The position numbers and the translations under genes were made by a program. A stretch of 64,000 nucleotides of DNA from Clitopilus passeckerianus (Eukaryota; Basidiomycota; Agaricomycetes; Agaricales; Entolomataceae): NCBI GenBank assembly GCA_944990035.1, contig CALYLX010000001.1, positions 124,001 through 188,000 on the forward strand. Reading direction: 5' to 3'. Positions 34,274 through 47,438 of the stretch are shown here, in pieces. Every line of letters starts with the position of its first letter. Position 1 is the stretch's first letter. The notes under the pieces are model-generated. The model was not told the DNA's origin. It searched no databases and saw nothing but the letters and a program-made list of their open reading frames with translations.

Positions 34274-36818
34274 ATGACTGAAGGAACTCAGCTCAGGCAA
34301 AGGAAAGCAGACGCTGGGGAGAAAAAGCCTGAGAATGGCAATCAGAAGGCCAAGGTGAGCTCAGGAGACCGTTGTTGCAGTCTCCATGCTGATATCCGTG
34401 AAGCAGACCAATGGACAGAAGGCGACTCCTTCAAGCCCCGTCAGCGAGTCAATGAACAAACTTCTTGGACTCGTTGTACTGGCGTTGACTCTGGGTCTTC
34501 TGTTTCGCGTAAGTTTCTGAACTTATGCCAGACTATATGCGCTAACATTTTTGAACAGGAGAATATTGAGCATTATGTGAACGAGATCCCTGTGTCGTTC
34601 TTCAAGCCATCTGCCAAATTACCCGCAGATATTCCGAAGCGTGATGCCGTGGTTGGCGCGTTCAAGGTATGCCATTCTCGCCTGATCTCCCCAAGAGATG
34701 GGTACTGACAACCTCGGTTGAAAGCATGCTTGGCACGCATATGGTGAGTACAAGGATTGTCGACTTCATGAACCCAAAAGCTAATCGGACTGCAGAGCGA
34801 GATGCCATGGGCAGCGACGAGTACCATCCCATCTCAAAGAAAGGATCCAACCTTTCAAAAGCTGGTGGCATCGGATACTTTGTGGCCGATTCAATCGACA
34901 CGATGCAAATTATGGGCCTCAAGGATGAGTACACACGTGCAAGAGACTGGATAGCCAACAAGTTGTCGTTTGACCGAGATGCTGAATTTAATGCCTACAA
35001 GGTACCTCTTATTCCCATCTTCCGCCCAGTCAAGTTTGGCTAACAATTCAAATAGGTCACTGCTAGGGTTCTTGGAGGCCTTCTCTCCGCATACGAACTC
35101 TCAAACCATGATCCGATCTTCTTGGAGAAGGCCAAAGAGCTAGGAGACCGCCTCCTCCCCGTCTTTTCTACACCGTTCGGCATTCCCAACACCAAAGTCA
35201 ACCTTGGAAAACGTACTAGCGTTGAGGACCCCAACAACATCGCTGTTACCAGCGAGGCAACTGGCGTTCAGCTGGAATATAAGTTCTTGAGTCATTTGGC
35301 TGAGAACCCGGAGTATAGGGAGAAAGCCCATCACGTAGGTCGCAAGATATATCCTGTTGAACTGTTTTTTTACAAATTGTAGGTTATGGAACGTCTAAGG
35401 GAGAATAAACTTCCGTCGGGTCAAGCAAGCACTTTCCTTGCGTATGTTCAATTATGACGTCTTCCTACCAAGAATCTAACATCTAGTTCCCAGTGTTGAC
35501 GTTGGCAAATTCATGACATCCCAAATTCGACTGGGCAACCGCGCTGACGCTTTCCACGAATATGTCTTGTAAGTGGCTGAGTTGTTCCACTTATTTGCGG
35601 AACTGACCTGCTGTTCGTTTAGGAAACAATACCTCCAAACAGTATGCTATACCATCTCGCAGTTCATTCATCTAGCTTACTGAACACTTTCTATCTAGTG
35701 CCGGAGCGATGACATGTTCCGAGAGGTAGGCCTAATCCATTACATTCCCGACATTCTCATTTACTCACTTCTCGTAGATGTATGAAGAATACGTCAACTC
35801 GGTCCATAAATCCCTGATTGCCAAGAGTCTCGGCCGGAACCTCACCTACGCCAGGGAACTTCAACCGAAAGCTGGTAGAAGAGGCTACATGTATGTGACA
35901 CCGCCTCTGGCTATCTATGTGAACTCATCACTTCATTTCCTCTAGGAACTGGTTCCACATCCCCAAGCAAGACCACATCTCATGCTTCTTCGGAGGCAAT
36001 CTCCTTCTCGGTGCCACTACCGTTGGTTCTACAGGTCTCGTATCGGTCCCACCCAAGCCGGAGGAGTTGACAGAGACTGGGAAACGGGATTGGAAGACTG
36101 GAATTGAGATGATCGAGACCTGCGTTGATTTCTACAAGGGTACCAAGACGTGAGTTCAGCTCATGAACATCGAACCTCAAATTACTGAAATCTGGGTTTT
36201 TCCCAGCGGTCTTGCTCCCGAAATCGCGACCTTCCGCACAAAAGACGACGGCCTGGGTAGCCATGGCGGCAAACATGATTGGTACATTGAAGGAGCACAG
36301 TACGTTCTCCCGCCCCTCTTTACAACCACCCAATCTGACCCCCTTGCCTCGATAGAGCACCGGGCGCCGGAACCCCGCCATTCGATGCTCGCTATGCACT
36401 CCGTCCTGAAACCGTCGAATCGTTGTTTATCGCATATCGACTCACAGGTGACCAAAAGTACCGCGACTACGGATGGGAGATTTTCCAGGCTATCGAGAAA
36501 CACTGTAAAGTGGAGTCGGGAGGTTACGCCAGCATCCTGAACGTGGATGACGTGAATAGCAAGAAGGAAGATAACATGGAGAGTTACTTGCTGGTATGTG
36601 TATTTCTACCTATGCTTCAGCCTGAGACTAACCTCCACTCAGAGTGAGACCTTCAAGTACCTCTACCTACTCTTCTCGGACAGCAACACTATACCCCTCG
36701 ACCGTACGTGACGTTCTTCCGTATTTATCCGTGGCCGAGCTAATATTTCTCGACAGAATATGTTTTCAGCACTGAGGCTCACCCTCTACCCAAATTCGGT
36801 GAATCATGCGGCCATTGA
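34274..36818 (+). CDS. MNS1: Mannosyl-oligosaccharide alpha-1,2-mannosidase, GH47
   Basis: Trims alpha-1,2-mannose from N-glycans in the ER or early Golgi. The ATG at 34274 starts a charged cytosolic tail of about 43 residues, then a signal anchor (LLGLVVLALTLGLLF), typical of type II topology. The GH47 barrel follows through about twelve short introns: DELYP-like segment SDEYHPISKKGSN, GGIGYFVADSIDTMQIMGL, FETTIR-region text TARVLGGLLSAYELS, GIPNTKVNL, EATGVQLEYKFLSHL, HISCFFGGNLLLGA, GLAPEI, LRPETVESLFIAYRLTGD and GGYASILNV, ending in the calcium-binding STEAHPLPKFGE. The residues expected for the Ca-binding Thr (TEAHP) and catalytic acids are in place. The stop is TGA at 36816-36818, 111 bp from the stop of the convergent Sea3 gene. 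Confidence 0.92.
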
Positions 36819-36929
36819 TTATGTTCCATACCCATTGTATTCAAAATGTTATCGATTATTATTGTACAACTGTATCTATATATCACAACAATACACAAGG
36901 ATTAACATACAAAGATGATTACACTGAGG

Positions 36930-39900
36930 TCAGAAGGGTCCAGGATAGTAAGTCGCAGAAAGCGGCGGCGAAGCCAAATGTCCATGTTGGCTGGGCGGTC
37001 GAACTTGCCCCTCCTCGAATGCATTGCAGACACAACCACAGCCAGAGGGGCAGGCAGGGACGTCAAGGGTGCTCCAACACGACATATGCGTGACATGGAA
37101 ACAATGCAAGCAGTTCTTGGATAATCCTGTCAACATTATGAGAACCAAGGAACGTCGGATCGGAGGAATAGGCTGGCTCACCCTTAACTGGCAAACGGCA
37201 GATAGTGCAGGTCGGCATTCCTGCGGCCTGTCCACACGAGGAACAACCGGTTGCACGAAGAGGAAGGGTTATGTGACACCGTTTACATGCTCGTAGTATC
37301 CCGATTTGATGATCTTTGGAACTGCGTGAGGAATCTTTCACAGCTTTCAGCATCTCCAAGCGTTTCTGATGCAATTCCCATCGGTTCAACAGATCAGCGT
37401 AGACGTGTGCATGTGCCTTGAACTGCCCGATTTGTTGAATGGTGAAAGGCGGGAGTTGTCTGAAAGAAAACATTGAGTGTGCGAATAGAGAATCCATATC
37501 ATGAAGCGTACCTGTAAGCCTTTGATGAAGCATCATGGAACACAATTCGCCTTGGTCTGTCCAAAGCATTTGCATCTGGTACGGCGGTCAAAGGAGACGG
37601 ACGGTTGTTGCTGGATGTAGATGATGATGCGGAAATACGCAATGGACGCTTGACGTCTGCCCATTTCGATCCAGGTGATGTCTTGGAACTGGATTCCTTC
37701 CGTTGTTTCCTTGCACCTTTACGTACACCGTCCTTTTCGGTATTTTCCACCTTGACTGTTGGTATCGGCGTATCCGGATTACTCTGCATAGTTGGAAATT
37801 CCAAAGGAGACCCAAGACCTTCTTTCAAGGAATCTCCAACTCCAGCCATGAAATTTCGCATGGTGCCTGTATTGAATAAACTTGACCAGGAGCCCCGGGA
37901 AGATGTAGACGATGAAAGCATGGACATTGGTTGCATGACATGTGAAGTCCCTGGCGATGATTTGTTGGAGGGCAGGCGGGACCGAGTTGGCCGCTCGTTG
38001 AGTTGCCTTGTCAGGCTGAAGTAGTCGGTGCCAGAAGGTGAGGAGGGCAGTGAGGGGATGCCGATTGGGCTCCGATGAGAGCTTTGAGTAGGCAGAGCGC
38101 TGATATGCACCTGGTTGGACTGGTGCCATTGAAGTACGAAGACCGATAGCATGGCCAACATTTGAATGTCTTTATTCTTGGAGAAATCCGTGTACCTGGC
38201 CGAATCCTGTCAGTAGAAAGGATGAGGCATATGGCACACCGCACTTACAGCTCTTGGATGACCTTGATACCAAGGGAGTTGAAAGCGGGACCGTCAGAGG
38301 GTGAGCTAGCGAAATCCGCGTCCAAAGTCCTAAACGTTCGTTCGTGGTCCGTTCGGCCGTGATTTCTGGCAAAAACGGCGTTCTTCTGGCAAGCTTCGGA
38401 TAATGATATACTCGAAGCAAAAACGTAATCCACAGCGACCGTTTTATCCGACCCAGCGAGGTTTAGCGTGCTAGCAAGGAATACCATGCTACGCCTTGGC
38501 GTCGCCGACAGGAGGGCATAACTCTTCAGTATATCACCAAGAGGCTTGGTCTCTCCCTCTTTGAGGTGCGACCTCTGTTGCGACTGCGAGAATGTCAACA
38601 GGTTTGTCATTATTCGGAGGATGTTGTTCTTGTCTCCTCCTTTACGGATATCGACATTACGAGGCTGCCTATCGCTGGATGAGAGGGCGAGTCGTCGGAC
38701 TGCATCGGATATGAGCGAAGGTGACTGGAATATTCGTAGTGATTGAGGCGGTTCCTCTTCCACTGGGGGCTGGGGCGGTGGTGTCATAGGTTCCTCGGCT
38801 GGGGTCGCTGGTGAATCTGACAACCCTCGCACCACATTCCGAACCACTCGGGTAGGGTCACGGAAGAAGCACACAAGTTCGCCTAGAGATCATGAAGCCC
38901 ATAAGTAAATGAAAATCGCAGTGGAGTGAACGCTTACCATTAGGCCCGAAAACGCCCTGAGATGTTCGTGGCTCGACGAGATTCTTGTTGCCTCTCAATA
39001 CCATGCTGCCACCTTTGCCTTTGACCCTCAAAGGACCTGTGCCATTAATCGGCAATGCTTCATCCTCCGATGAGGAATCGTCCTCCTGCACCATCATAGA
39101 ATATGTGTCTGCTCCGGTCTCATCTGGCTCTTCCTCGCGGTACAGCAGGAAGCGGAGACAACTCTCGAGGCAGGGGCGCCTCCTCTCTCTTATGGTAGTG
39201 AGGCGACGAAGAATGAAAGTTCGCTCTTTTGGCGAAATCAACGGGTTCTTCTCCAGGTCGATGATTGGTATGCCATTCGGATACGTGGCGTTGGGATAAT
39301 CCTTTGGGAAAGTGAAGGTGACGCGGATGAATACCATCTGAGCGCCTGCACCCCAAGGTCCGTGCAAAGTCATGATACACATTCGGCGCTTGATGTCGGC
39401 CTAAATAAAAACAATCCTTCAATATGACTGGGGTAGGGTAATGATAGGTTATGGAACCTTTTCAAGTTTGGTCTTCGTCGTGGTGAGCTTGGTCAAAACT
39501 GTTGTGATCCTGAAGGCGGAGAAATCAGATGAAGGGTCAATGCAAGAGCAAGGTATACTCACTCATCCTGTAATGAGTGCCCTTCCCCGGTAGTGTCCTT
39601 CCTCTGACTGTCCTTCTCAGAAGGATCATTGCCCTCCCGGTCCACCTGCAAAGGTAGGGTAACAGTGGTCTCAGCCTCCGGCGACCCAACGAATGCTAAT
39701 TTTTCTTCGTCTTCTGGGCGTAACCTCGACCGTGACTTGGAGTTTGCCCTCGACGGTCCTTCGCTGTTTGGCAGGCTCCCGGATCCCTTGTCCGTTCTGA
39801 AAGGCGACCTGCTCTCTCCGTCCTCGGTGACCTTCCTCTCCGTCGCTGTCTCTCCCACCTTCACGTTTGACAGCCACGTGAAGGCGTCCATCTGCTGCAT

Positions 39901-42332
39901 CCTGGCAACACTCTTCGTCCCTGCCCCATTCTTGGTCCCTCGACTCATCTTTCCGCCTTGACTCCTTACATGCGCCAGAAGGGATGGATGGATGTGCGTT
40001 TTATTTGGGTGCAATTGGCGACGGACACGAGCCTTGTCACTGTCAACGTCGGAGTCGCTGGGTGAGACATTCGCGTAATTGCCTAGCAGGAAGGGGCGGC
40101 TTGTAAAGGGAGCTGCCCGGACCTCAGCCAAGATGGAGCGGTGGCCGATGGGTGCAGAAAGGGCAGGTAGGTATTGTGTCCCCTCTGGTGGATTTCGGAA
40201 GGATATTTGTGGCCGATCCGATTCGCGTCTTTGCTTTGTGCGCCCTCTGCTTTGTGAGGTGTCGTCAGACTCAGGCGTGTGAGCGACATGTCCAACGCTC
40301 TGAAAAGATGGAAATCAGCAAACAATAGCACGGATACAAATAATGACTCACAGTAAGACAATCATTGTCGATAGGCCAAAAGCGTAAGGTACGATCCTTC
40401 GACCAAGTAATAAGTTGGAAATCATCTTTTAGATATCCCAATCAGCATTCAAAGCCAACACTACCAAAGACGGATGGCCTACCTGGTCCACTGCCCCTCC
40501 TCCAAACGAACTCCTTCACAACATCGTTGTGGCCCTCAAACCTATGCACCGGTCTCTGCCCGGGCCTATTCTGTGCATACATTTCCAGCGCGGTCTCTCC
40601 TCTCTGAGCCAAACTCAACACGCCACCCTCTCCAAAAGGTAAATTCCTGGCCCTCCATACAGGATAGTTCGTCTGTATGACCGATATCGGCAGGTGTTGC
40701 TGAGGACCTTGATTCAGCCCTCCTGCTCGACCACTGTTCCACGTGTTGGTGTATGCAGAGCCGTTATAGCTTTGAGCTGCATTTGCTTGAGTTGGCGTGA
40801 TGGGAGATATGCTAGAGATTGGGTTGAATGTATCCGATGGCTGGAGGAAGGAGGGTGGATTGGGGTCGTTGATGTCCCAGTACTTGATGGTCCGGTCGAG
40901 GGAGCAAGTTATCATTTGATTGGTATTTTCATGAGACCAATCAATGCCATAAATCTTGGAGTTGTGAGCCTGGATGCGGGTTAGGGGTAAGGAGCCTTTC
41001 TGTAGAAACCCACCTCAGTAACGGTGAATACACTGGAGGTAAATACGACTTACTCGACGATCCCAAATTAGAACATTGTTTCCGTGAGAGGAGGCCAGAA
41101 TATTTGCATCCTGGCGGTTCCATTTGACTTGCGTTCCCGCAGCTATACGACTGTCAGCTCTAGTATCCTTTTAGCACTAGTCGAAGGACCAACATTCAAA
41201 TGGTGAGAGGCCATATATTGGCCTCCGATCCTGTCTGATGTCCCAAGCCCAAATCCAAGAATCAATCCCGATACTGACAACAGTCTCGCATTCGGTTGGG
41301 TGCCAATTGATATCAGTAATGGCTCGGTAGTGTGCTTGGAGGATGTGCTCAATCGAAGTCTTCCCTACGAGAAGCAGATTCCAGATGAGCCTAAGCAACA
41401 GTGAGTAATCTGTAGCAGTAAAGACTGAGATAATGCCGACTAACAGCTTCTCACTGGAAGTTGACACGATGTATTCTGCTCTTGAAGGATTTGGGTTCCA
41501 TTGGACATCCGCAACATCCCAGGTACCGCCTTGAGGTAAGAAACGAGGTATTTCCAAAGGTGCTTCCAGGTCGATAATGAACAAGCCACGGCGCCTGAGG
41601 AGTTTGTGAGAACCCGTTTGAACGAAGCGAGATAAGCAACCCACGAAGCTAAAACGACGTCTCTTGAAGAAGGGCTTATGCTCATCTAAAGGCAGTGTTA
41701 AGGGAGATAATTTGCATGCACGGGGCTCGTAAGCGTACGTTCCCGACCGCATCACCAAATAAATCGTTCATGTCGATTTGCAAGCTCCTGCTGAAGTTTC
41801 CACCGTCTTCTTCAGAGTCCTCTTCCTCCTCTTCGGCCTGATCGCCAACATTAAAAGTGTAGGCCTGTGACTCCGTTGGTCGTCCTCTTTGCGCGAAATC
41901 GACACTCCCCGGCCTACTCGTGGCGACGTTGTCGCCGTCCGCATTGTCTTGCGACTCGGCCAAATGATTTTGGAATTTCAATCCATTGGCAGCGAAATAT
42001 GATCCACGGCCAATGACTGGTGAGTTGTGATGATAGCTCTCGTTTTCCTCCGTAGTCAAGGATCCAGAAAGCTCATATGGGTGTTGAGGGTCTCCCTCTC
42101 CCAGCTCCGAGTCCCTCGGTTGCCTAAAGATTTCGGAATCATCCAAGTTCACTTTCGGCCTGGGTGAAGCGGCTGGCGACTGGGATAGTTTTCTGGAAGT
42201 TCTTCTGAGAGACCCATGCCTTGAACCTGGACGCGAAGAATCCGGAAAGTTCAAAAAACGATGGTCCAGGCTGCTCCGTTTGCTGGCAGGGTTAGCACTA
42301 ACATCCCGATGTGAGGACCTCTCCGAGGACAT
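36930..42332 (-). CDS. SEA3: SEA/GATOR2 complex subunit Sea3 (WDR59/Mtc5 type)
   Basis: Part of the vacuole-associated SEA complex that tunes TORC1 to amino acids. The start at 42332 (MSSERSSHRD) opens a disordered lead of about 200 residues with an acidic run (EEEEEDSEEDGG). Then WD40 repeats: GTWDVADVQWNPN, AHYRAITDINWHPTE...SIWAWDIR-like, GTQVKWNRQDANILASSHGNNVLIWDRR, AHNSKIYGIDWSHEN, CSLDRTIKYWDI and WSKDRTLRFWPID. An RWD domain follows (MTLHGPWGAGAQMVFIRVTFTFPKDYP, near 39380-39250). Long Ser-rich linkers lead to a C-terminal zinc-binding RING-like tail: CKRCHITLP, GCSSCGQ, CTICRLPVKG, CLHCFHVTHMSCW and CPSGCGCVC, with stop at 36930. The order WD40-RWD-RING matches WDR59. Several exon joins were checked; minor boundaries may be off. 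Confidence 0.88.
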
Positions 42333-42763
42333 CCATGCAGATTATGGCAGTAGGTATGCTGCAATACCGGTAATTAGCTGTGCTGGTGGACTCAGACGCA
42401 ATACTTACCTGCTTGTTCAACGCCTCTGGAAGCGTACTCACTGTCAGAGGGCCTACATCGGGACTCGGGATGGGGAGGATTTGTTATCACGTGAGTCACG
42501 TGCTCAGCGCGCCGCCTCAGTTTCTCGCGTTTCCTTCGTATTTTCTACCAATTTTTTGCAGAGTTTTGTGCCCCGGAGCGTTTGAAGGGTAGGGCGTTCT
42601 CTATAAATGCTCACCCCTTCATACGTGCTTTTCTCACACTTTTAAATTCACTGGGATCTCGAGTATGTTCTGTTACGCCTGGTACCACGCGATTGTCAAT
42701 GCTGTAGTAGTACAAATGTGACAATTAAAACGTGAAGAACATGAGGAGGACACTGCTTTCTTG
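42333..42763. other. Spacer upstream of Sea3
   Basis: Contains TCACGTGAGTCACGTGCT near 42488-42503, two CACGTG-type E-boxes 10 bp apart. They could bind bHLH factors such as Cbf1. The rest shows nothing recognisable. Confidence 0.4.
42488..42502 (+). promoter_or_regulatory. Paired CACGTG E-boxes
   Basis: TCACGTGAGTCACGTG upstream of the Sea3 start (about 155 bp away). CACGTG is the core of Cbf1/USF-type sites; binding here is inference from the doubled motif. Confidence 0.45.
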
Positions 42764-44716
42764 TTACGAGATGACTCTAAGTACTAAACCACGCTTTTCC
42801 GCTATATTAGTTGCTATTTGAACCTCCTGGCTTATGGCAGGCGTGACATCGGATGCACGGAGATTCAACTCAATTGCACTCCAAGTTGAATCTTCAAGAG
42901 CCCGCATCAGCATATCACCACCAAGCCCAAAGAATCTATCAGGACGTGTGTGGCTAATAAAGAGACAGGAGCATTGGGAGCGTGCGCGTTCGTCCTTCAA
43001 GTTCTTGGGTTTTCGACCGAATGCAGCAACGGAGGCAAGGTCACCCTCGAGCTTGACACTCTCTAAACGCACCATCCTGGAGACGTTGGCATCGAAGGCA
43101 AACTCCTCAGCACCTTGAGGCGGTTCGATCATGCAGTGCATGATGCTTAAGTTCTGTAAAGTCGGAGCGGCTGCATGAAGAAAAGCTGATAAGCCCGAGT
43201 TGGTGAGCCCTCTGAGTTGGGCAAGCACCAACTCCCTGAGTGAAGGGCTGGGGCCAGAGATGAAGTGTAGGAGCTGGGGGTCGTAAATCCCGGCACGGCT
43301 GATTTCGAGCCATTCTAGTGAATATAGAGGCGGTGGCCCAACTGGGCCCTGGTGCAGATGAGTGTTAGTGAACAGCCATAACAGAGCTAGTTTCGAACGA
43401 ATCACCGCTGAGGGCCTGTCGCGTAATGAGAATCATAGTATTAGAGCCATCATACTAAACTTACATTGGTATGAGGGTTGTTGCACCTGCCAATTCCACC
43501 GAGCGCAACTTTTTGCAGTTTATTAGAGCCTGTTGTAGGTCAAGCACAGAATCCGACTCTGATGAGTGGCTGCTGTCGCGTGTATTGCGATAATGACCAA
43601 TTGCAATACTTCGTAGCCCCTGAAAAGAGGGCAAGCCTGCCTTGCAGAGGCTACGAAAAACCCTAGGGGTAATGTCCAATCGGCGTAGGTGGGTACTGGT
43701 GGCCATCAACAACCTACGAACCAGATGGCTGCCCTCTTTGACTCGGAGGTCACCATTCAGCCCCCATTCCCTCGAATTAAACGTCTGGAAGTATCGGGCC
43801 AGGACTGGGCGGCGCTCCAGGGAACGGACGGTGATATCAAGACCCACCCAGGGTGGTCGTCTCCAACGGGTAAATGAGCCAAGCAAATCCCAGAATATAT
43901 CGCGGACGTGAAGCCAGGATTTGCAAACCAGAGCGTAGGACAGAATTTGTGTAGACCAATGCATGTTCCACAGCGTGTGCTTATGAGAGTAGGTGGCGTA
44001 TTGGACGATTTTGGTGACAATATCTTGGGGTAGCCTGTTGGCTAGGCCAGTTCGAGGACTATGAATTGGCAAAATATGGATTGAATACCAATTGTCGATC
44101 TCGAAATGTGCGCCCCAAGTGGGATCTGTGCCCTCTTCAAAATTGTGAGTGTTTTCGAAGGAGAAGTGGATGGCGTTAGAAGTTGGTGTAACCGGGCGGA
44201 CAGTGTCATATCCGATTTTGAGCAGTCCTCCTTCAACATGCGCTGGTGTCTTTCGCGTCATCATTGCTAATGTCGAGGTTTTAGTCGCAGATTCGGTTTG
44301 GGGCCACGTTAAGCCGAAAGTGAGTTTGAGAACAATGGTACAAACACGCTCCGAAGCCAGACTCCTTTTCGTCTTCGATATATTTGATGTCGGCGGCATG
44401 CTCCTCAGAGATCGATGCGAGATTACATACGGACGGGTCCCAGCAATGTTTTTTTGGAGCGCTGTACCGACTTCGCCGATGCGCTGAAAGGTTTTCTGTG
44501 AATTGTTCAGAGGTTCGAGGACAATAAACGTACCATATCTGCGAGGTCGTGGTTGTCCTGATGCACTATCATTAAACGAATATGGGAGTACATTCTGCAT
44601 ATCTTCGGGTCCAATACCACCGAGATCCAGAATAAACTGTCGCTTGGATTGGCCAGGAAGTCACGATAACGAGAGGTGCTCATGATAGCAAGGCATGCGT
44701 CATCTCGTTGTGGCAT
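42764..44716 (-). CDS. F-box-like / LRR-like protein (tandem copy 1, intact)
   Basis: Probably a substrate receptor for an SCF ubiquitin ligase. A first exon from 44716 (MPQRDDACLAIMSTS) carries SLFWISVVLDPKICRMYSHIRLMIVHQD; a long second exon (about 44560-43461) holds a conserved region VCTIVLKLTFGLTWP...GGLLKIGYD, then the F-box-like LPQDIVTKIVQYATYSHKH...LSYALVCKSWLHVRDIFW, and a leucine-rich stretch (SHLVRRLLMATSTHLRRLDI, GLPSFQGLRSIAIG). Further exons give IYDPQLLHFISGPSPSLRELVLAQLRGLTNSGLSAF and end RGLVLRVIS at 42764. Neighbours at 45134 and 47439 are paralogues. This is the only one of the three where I find no lesion. The true start may lie in an upstream exon; the N-terminal 250-residue region matches no domain I can name. 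Confidence 0.7.
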
Positions 44717-45133
44717 TTGGCTAAGCGTATCAGTTCTGAAAGCAAGGAGTCAACTCACGGGCACCAACATCTCGCTCAAACGGGTTCCACTTACCTGTGG
44801 CCGCTAATGGTGGCACATCCAACCAAGTTGGGTTCAAGGCTAGTCATTGAGCACTAACAACCCATGTTGTCTGAGTCGTGGGCTGTGCTTGATCGAAATT
44901 GAGACACCCATCTTTGGACATCTTTGGACTCGGAGTCATGTTCGCCTTGGGTGTTATTAACGCGCATTACTGTAACCATCAGGCTATCATGAATCAGTGC
45001 ATAGCAAAGATAGCCCTCTCCGAGTCCTCAAACAACCCTTGAGCCCGCCAATTTGCCCCCTAACGCCATGTGTCATGGCACGCAACTGCAATTCAGATCA
45101 TAATATACTAGTAAATAATATGCAGTACACTTG

Positions 45134-47075
45134 TCAATAAAAGACCCTAAATGCGAAACCCCGTTTTTCTGCTATACCCGTTGCTGCTGAAACCTCCTCA
45201 TTTGTGGCTTGCGGCAAAAGGGAAGCGGGGGGCCAGGCGAATGCCAGCTCAATAGTGTTCCAAGTGGACTCTTCCAGAGCTCGGACCAATGTATCCCCCC
45301 CTAAACCGAGAAATCTGGAGGGACTGACATAGGTAAGGAGGAAATATGATTCCTGGAAGTGTGCATTTTTATCTTTCTCGGGGTTTCGACTAAATGCGAC
45401 AACAGATGCGAGGTCACCCTCGAGGGAGACTCTCTCTACGCGTCCCATTCTGGAAACATTGGCATCAAAGGCAAACTCTTCGTCCCCTTGAGGCGGTTCG
45501 ATCGCGCAGCGTAGGATGTTCAAGGTCTCTAAAGTCGGTGCGACCATTTGCAGAACAACCGATAAGCCGAAGTTGGTGAGCCCTGTGACTTCGATAAGAA
45601 ATAATTCCCGGAGTGAGGGAGTGGGCCCTGAGACGAAATGTAAGAGTTGGGGGTCGTAGATCACATTACGGCTAACTTTGAGCCATCCCAGTGAATAGGA
45701 AGGCGCCTGTCCGACTGGGCCCTAGAATGCTGGAATATAAGTAGATGAGAATATCAGAGGCCATCGAATGAATCACCTCGCATGACCTGTGGCGCAATGA
45801 GAACTATCGTGGTGGTAAATCCTTTATAATAAACTTACGGAGATGCCACATGGAGTGCTGAACCCAACAATTCCACCGAGTGCAACCCTCTGCAATCCGT
45901 TAGAGCTTGCTGTAATTCGAGAACCAAATTCGATTTGTTTACGCAGACGACTTCCTGATAACTGCCAAATGTGATATCTTCCAACCCTTGAAAAGAGGGT
46001 AAGCCTTCCTTGCACTGGCAGAGGTTATGGAAAACATCGTGGTTGATGTTTAGTTGGCGTAGGTGGCCACCGGCGGCTATCGACAATCTACGGACAAGAT
46101 TGCAGCCCTCTTCGAAGTCATCGGCTAGATTCCAGTCCCTGGAGTCAAACATCTGGATATGTTGGGCTAGGGCTGGGCGACTCTCCAAAAAGCGGACGGC
46201 GATATCAAGACCCATCCAGGGCGGTCGTTTTCAAGGACCAATAAGTTCCCAGAATATATCGCAGACGTGAAGCCAAGACCTGCAGACCATTGCATAAGAC
46301 AGGATTTGTGTAGCCCAATGTGTAGTCCATAAGAGGTGTTTATGGGAGTAAGTGGCATATCTAACGATATCGGTGACAATATCTGGGGGCAGCTGGTTGG
46401 ATAGTCCAGTTCGAGGGCCATGTATGGGAGAAATATGGATCGAATACCAGTTATCAATCTCCCATTCTCCGCCCCAAATGGGATTTATACCCTCTACCCA
46501 ATTGTGAGTATTTTCGAGGGAGAAGTGAACGACATTAGAAGTTGATGTAACTGGGCGGATAGCGTCATATCCGATTTTGAGCAGCCCTTCTTCAATATGT
46601 TTTGGCATCTTCTCGGTCATTATTGCCAATGAAGAGGTTTTGGTCGTCGATTGAGGCCATGTTTGGCCCAAAGTGAGTTTAAGCACGATGATACAAACAT
46701 GCTCCGAATCTAGAGCTTTCGTGTTTGATATAGTTGGTGTCGGTGGCATGCTCCTCAGAGATCGACGCGAGATTCTATACGAACGGGCCCCACCAATGTT
46801 TTCTTCGAGCGTTGTACCGACTTCATCGATGCGCTGGAAGGCTTTCTGAGACTTATCTAGAGTTTCGAGGAAAATATACGCACCATATCCGCAAGCTCAT
46901 AGCTGTCCTCGTGAACAATCACGACACGCACATGCGTGTACATCTCGGAGATCTTCGGATCCAACACAACGGAGATCCAGAATAGGCTGTAGAAGGTAGA
47001 ACCAAGAAAAAAAGGATGACAAGACGTGTTCATTATGGCCAGATGACACGGGTTAACGAAGTCTCGTTGTGGCAT
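45134..47075 (-). pseudogene. F-box-like / LRR-like paralogue (tandem copy 2) with in-frame stop
   Basis: Aligned along its whole length with copy 1: N-terminal exon MPQRDFVNPCHLAIM...FWISVVLDPKISEMYTHVRVVIVHED, then MPPTPTISNTK..., F-box-like LPPDIVTDIVRYATYSHKH...LSYAMVCRSWLHVCDIFWELIGP. Here a TGA (46233-46231) stands where copy 1 has TGG in TRWRRPPW, next to a 9-bp in-frame deletion. The same frame continues open after it (RPPWMGLDIAVRFLESRPALAQ) to the LRR-like part and the last exon ending GFAFRVFY at 45134. No splice signals would remove the stop. Either the gene is dead or it makes a shortened protein ending just after the F-box. Downstream sequence still looks constrained, so the stop may be recent, polymorphic or an assembly error. 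Confidence 0.65.
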
Positions 47076-47438
47076 TTGGCTAAGCCTGAGCGTAGTATCA
47101 GTTCTGTAAGCAAAGCAGTTGGCTCACAGTCAGCAAAAAGTCGGCTCAAAGGGCCCGCACTCACCTTTGGTTTCCGATGGTATTGTACCTGCTCAATTCT
47201 GGCTGGAAGCTTGTCGTTGATCGATAGAGAGCCTTGGTATCCGTAGGCTGTGTAAGTTGATGAAATGGAGACGCCTGGGTGTGGATTAAGCGCCTGCCAA
47301 TGACACCACTGAATTGCTCTGGGCCAACATTTTCGGATGTGTAGGATGATATTGGGATCAGTCGTAGGAGATACAAGCTCAAATTTCCTAACGTATCAAA
47401 CATTATTTAAACTACCAAATACACAAGGAGCGATGCGT

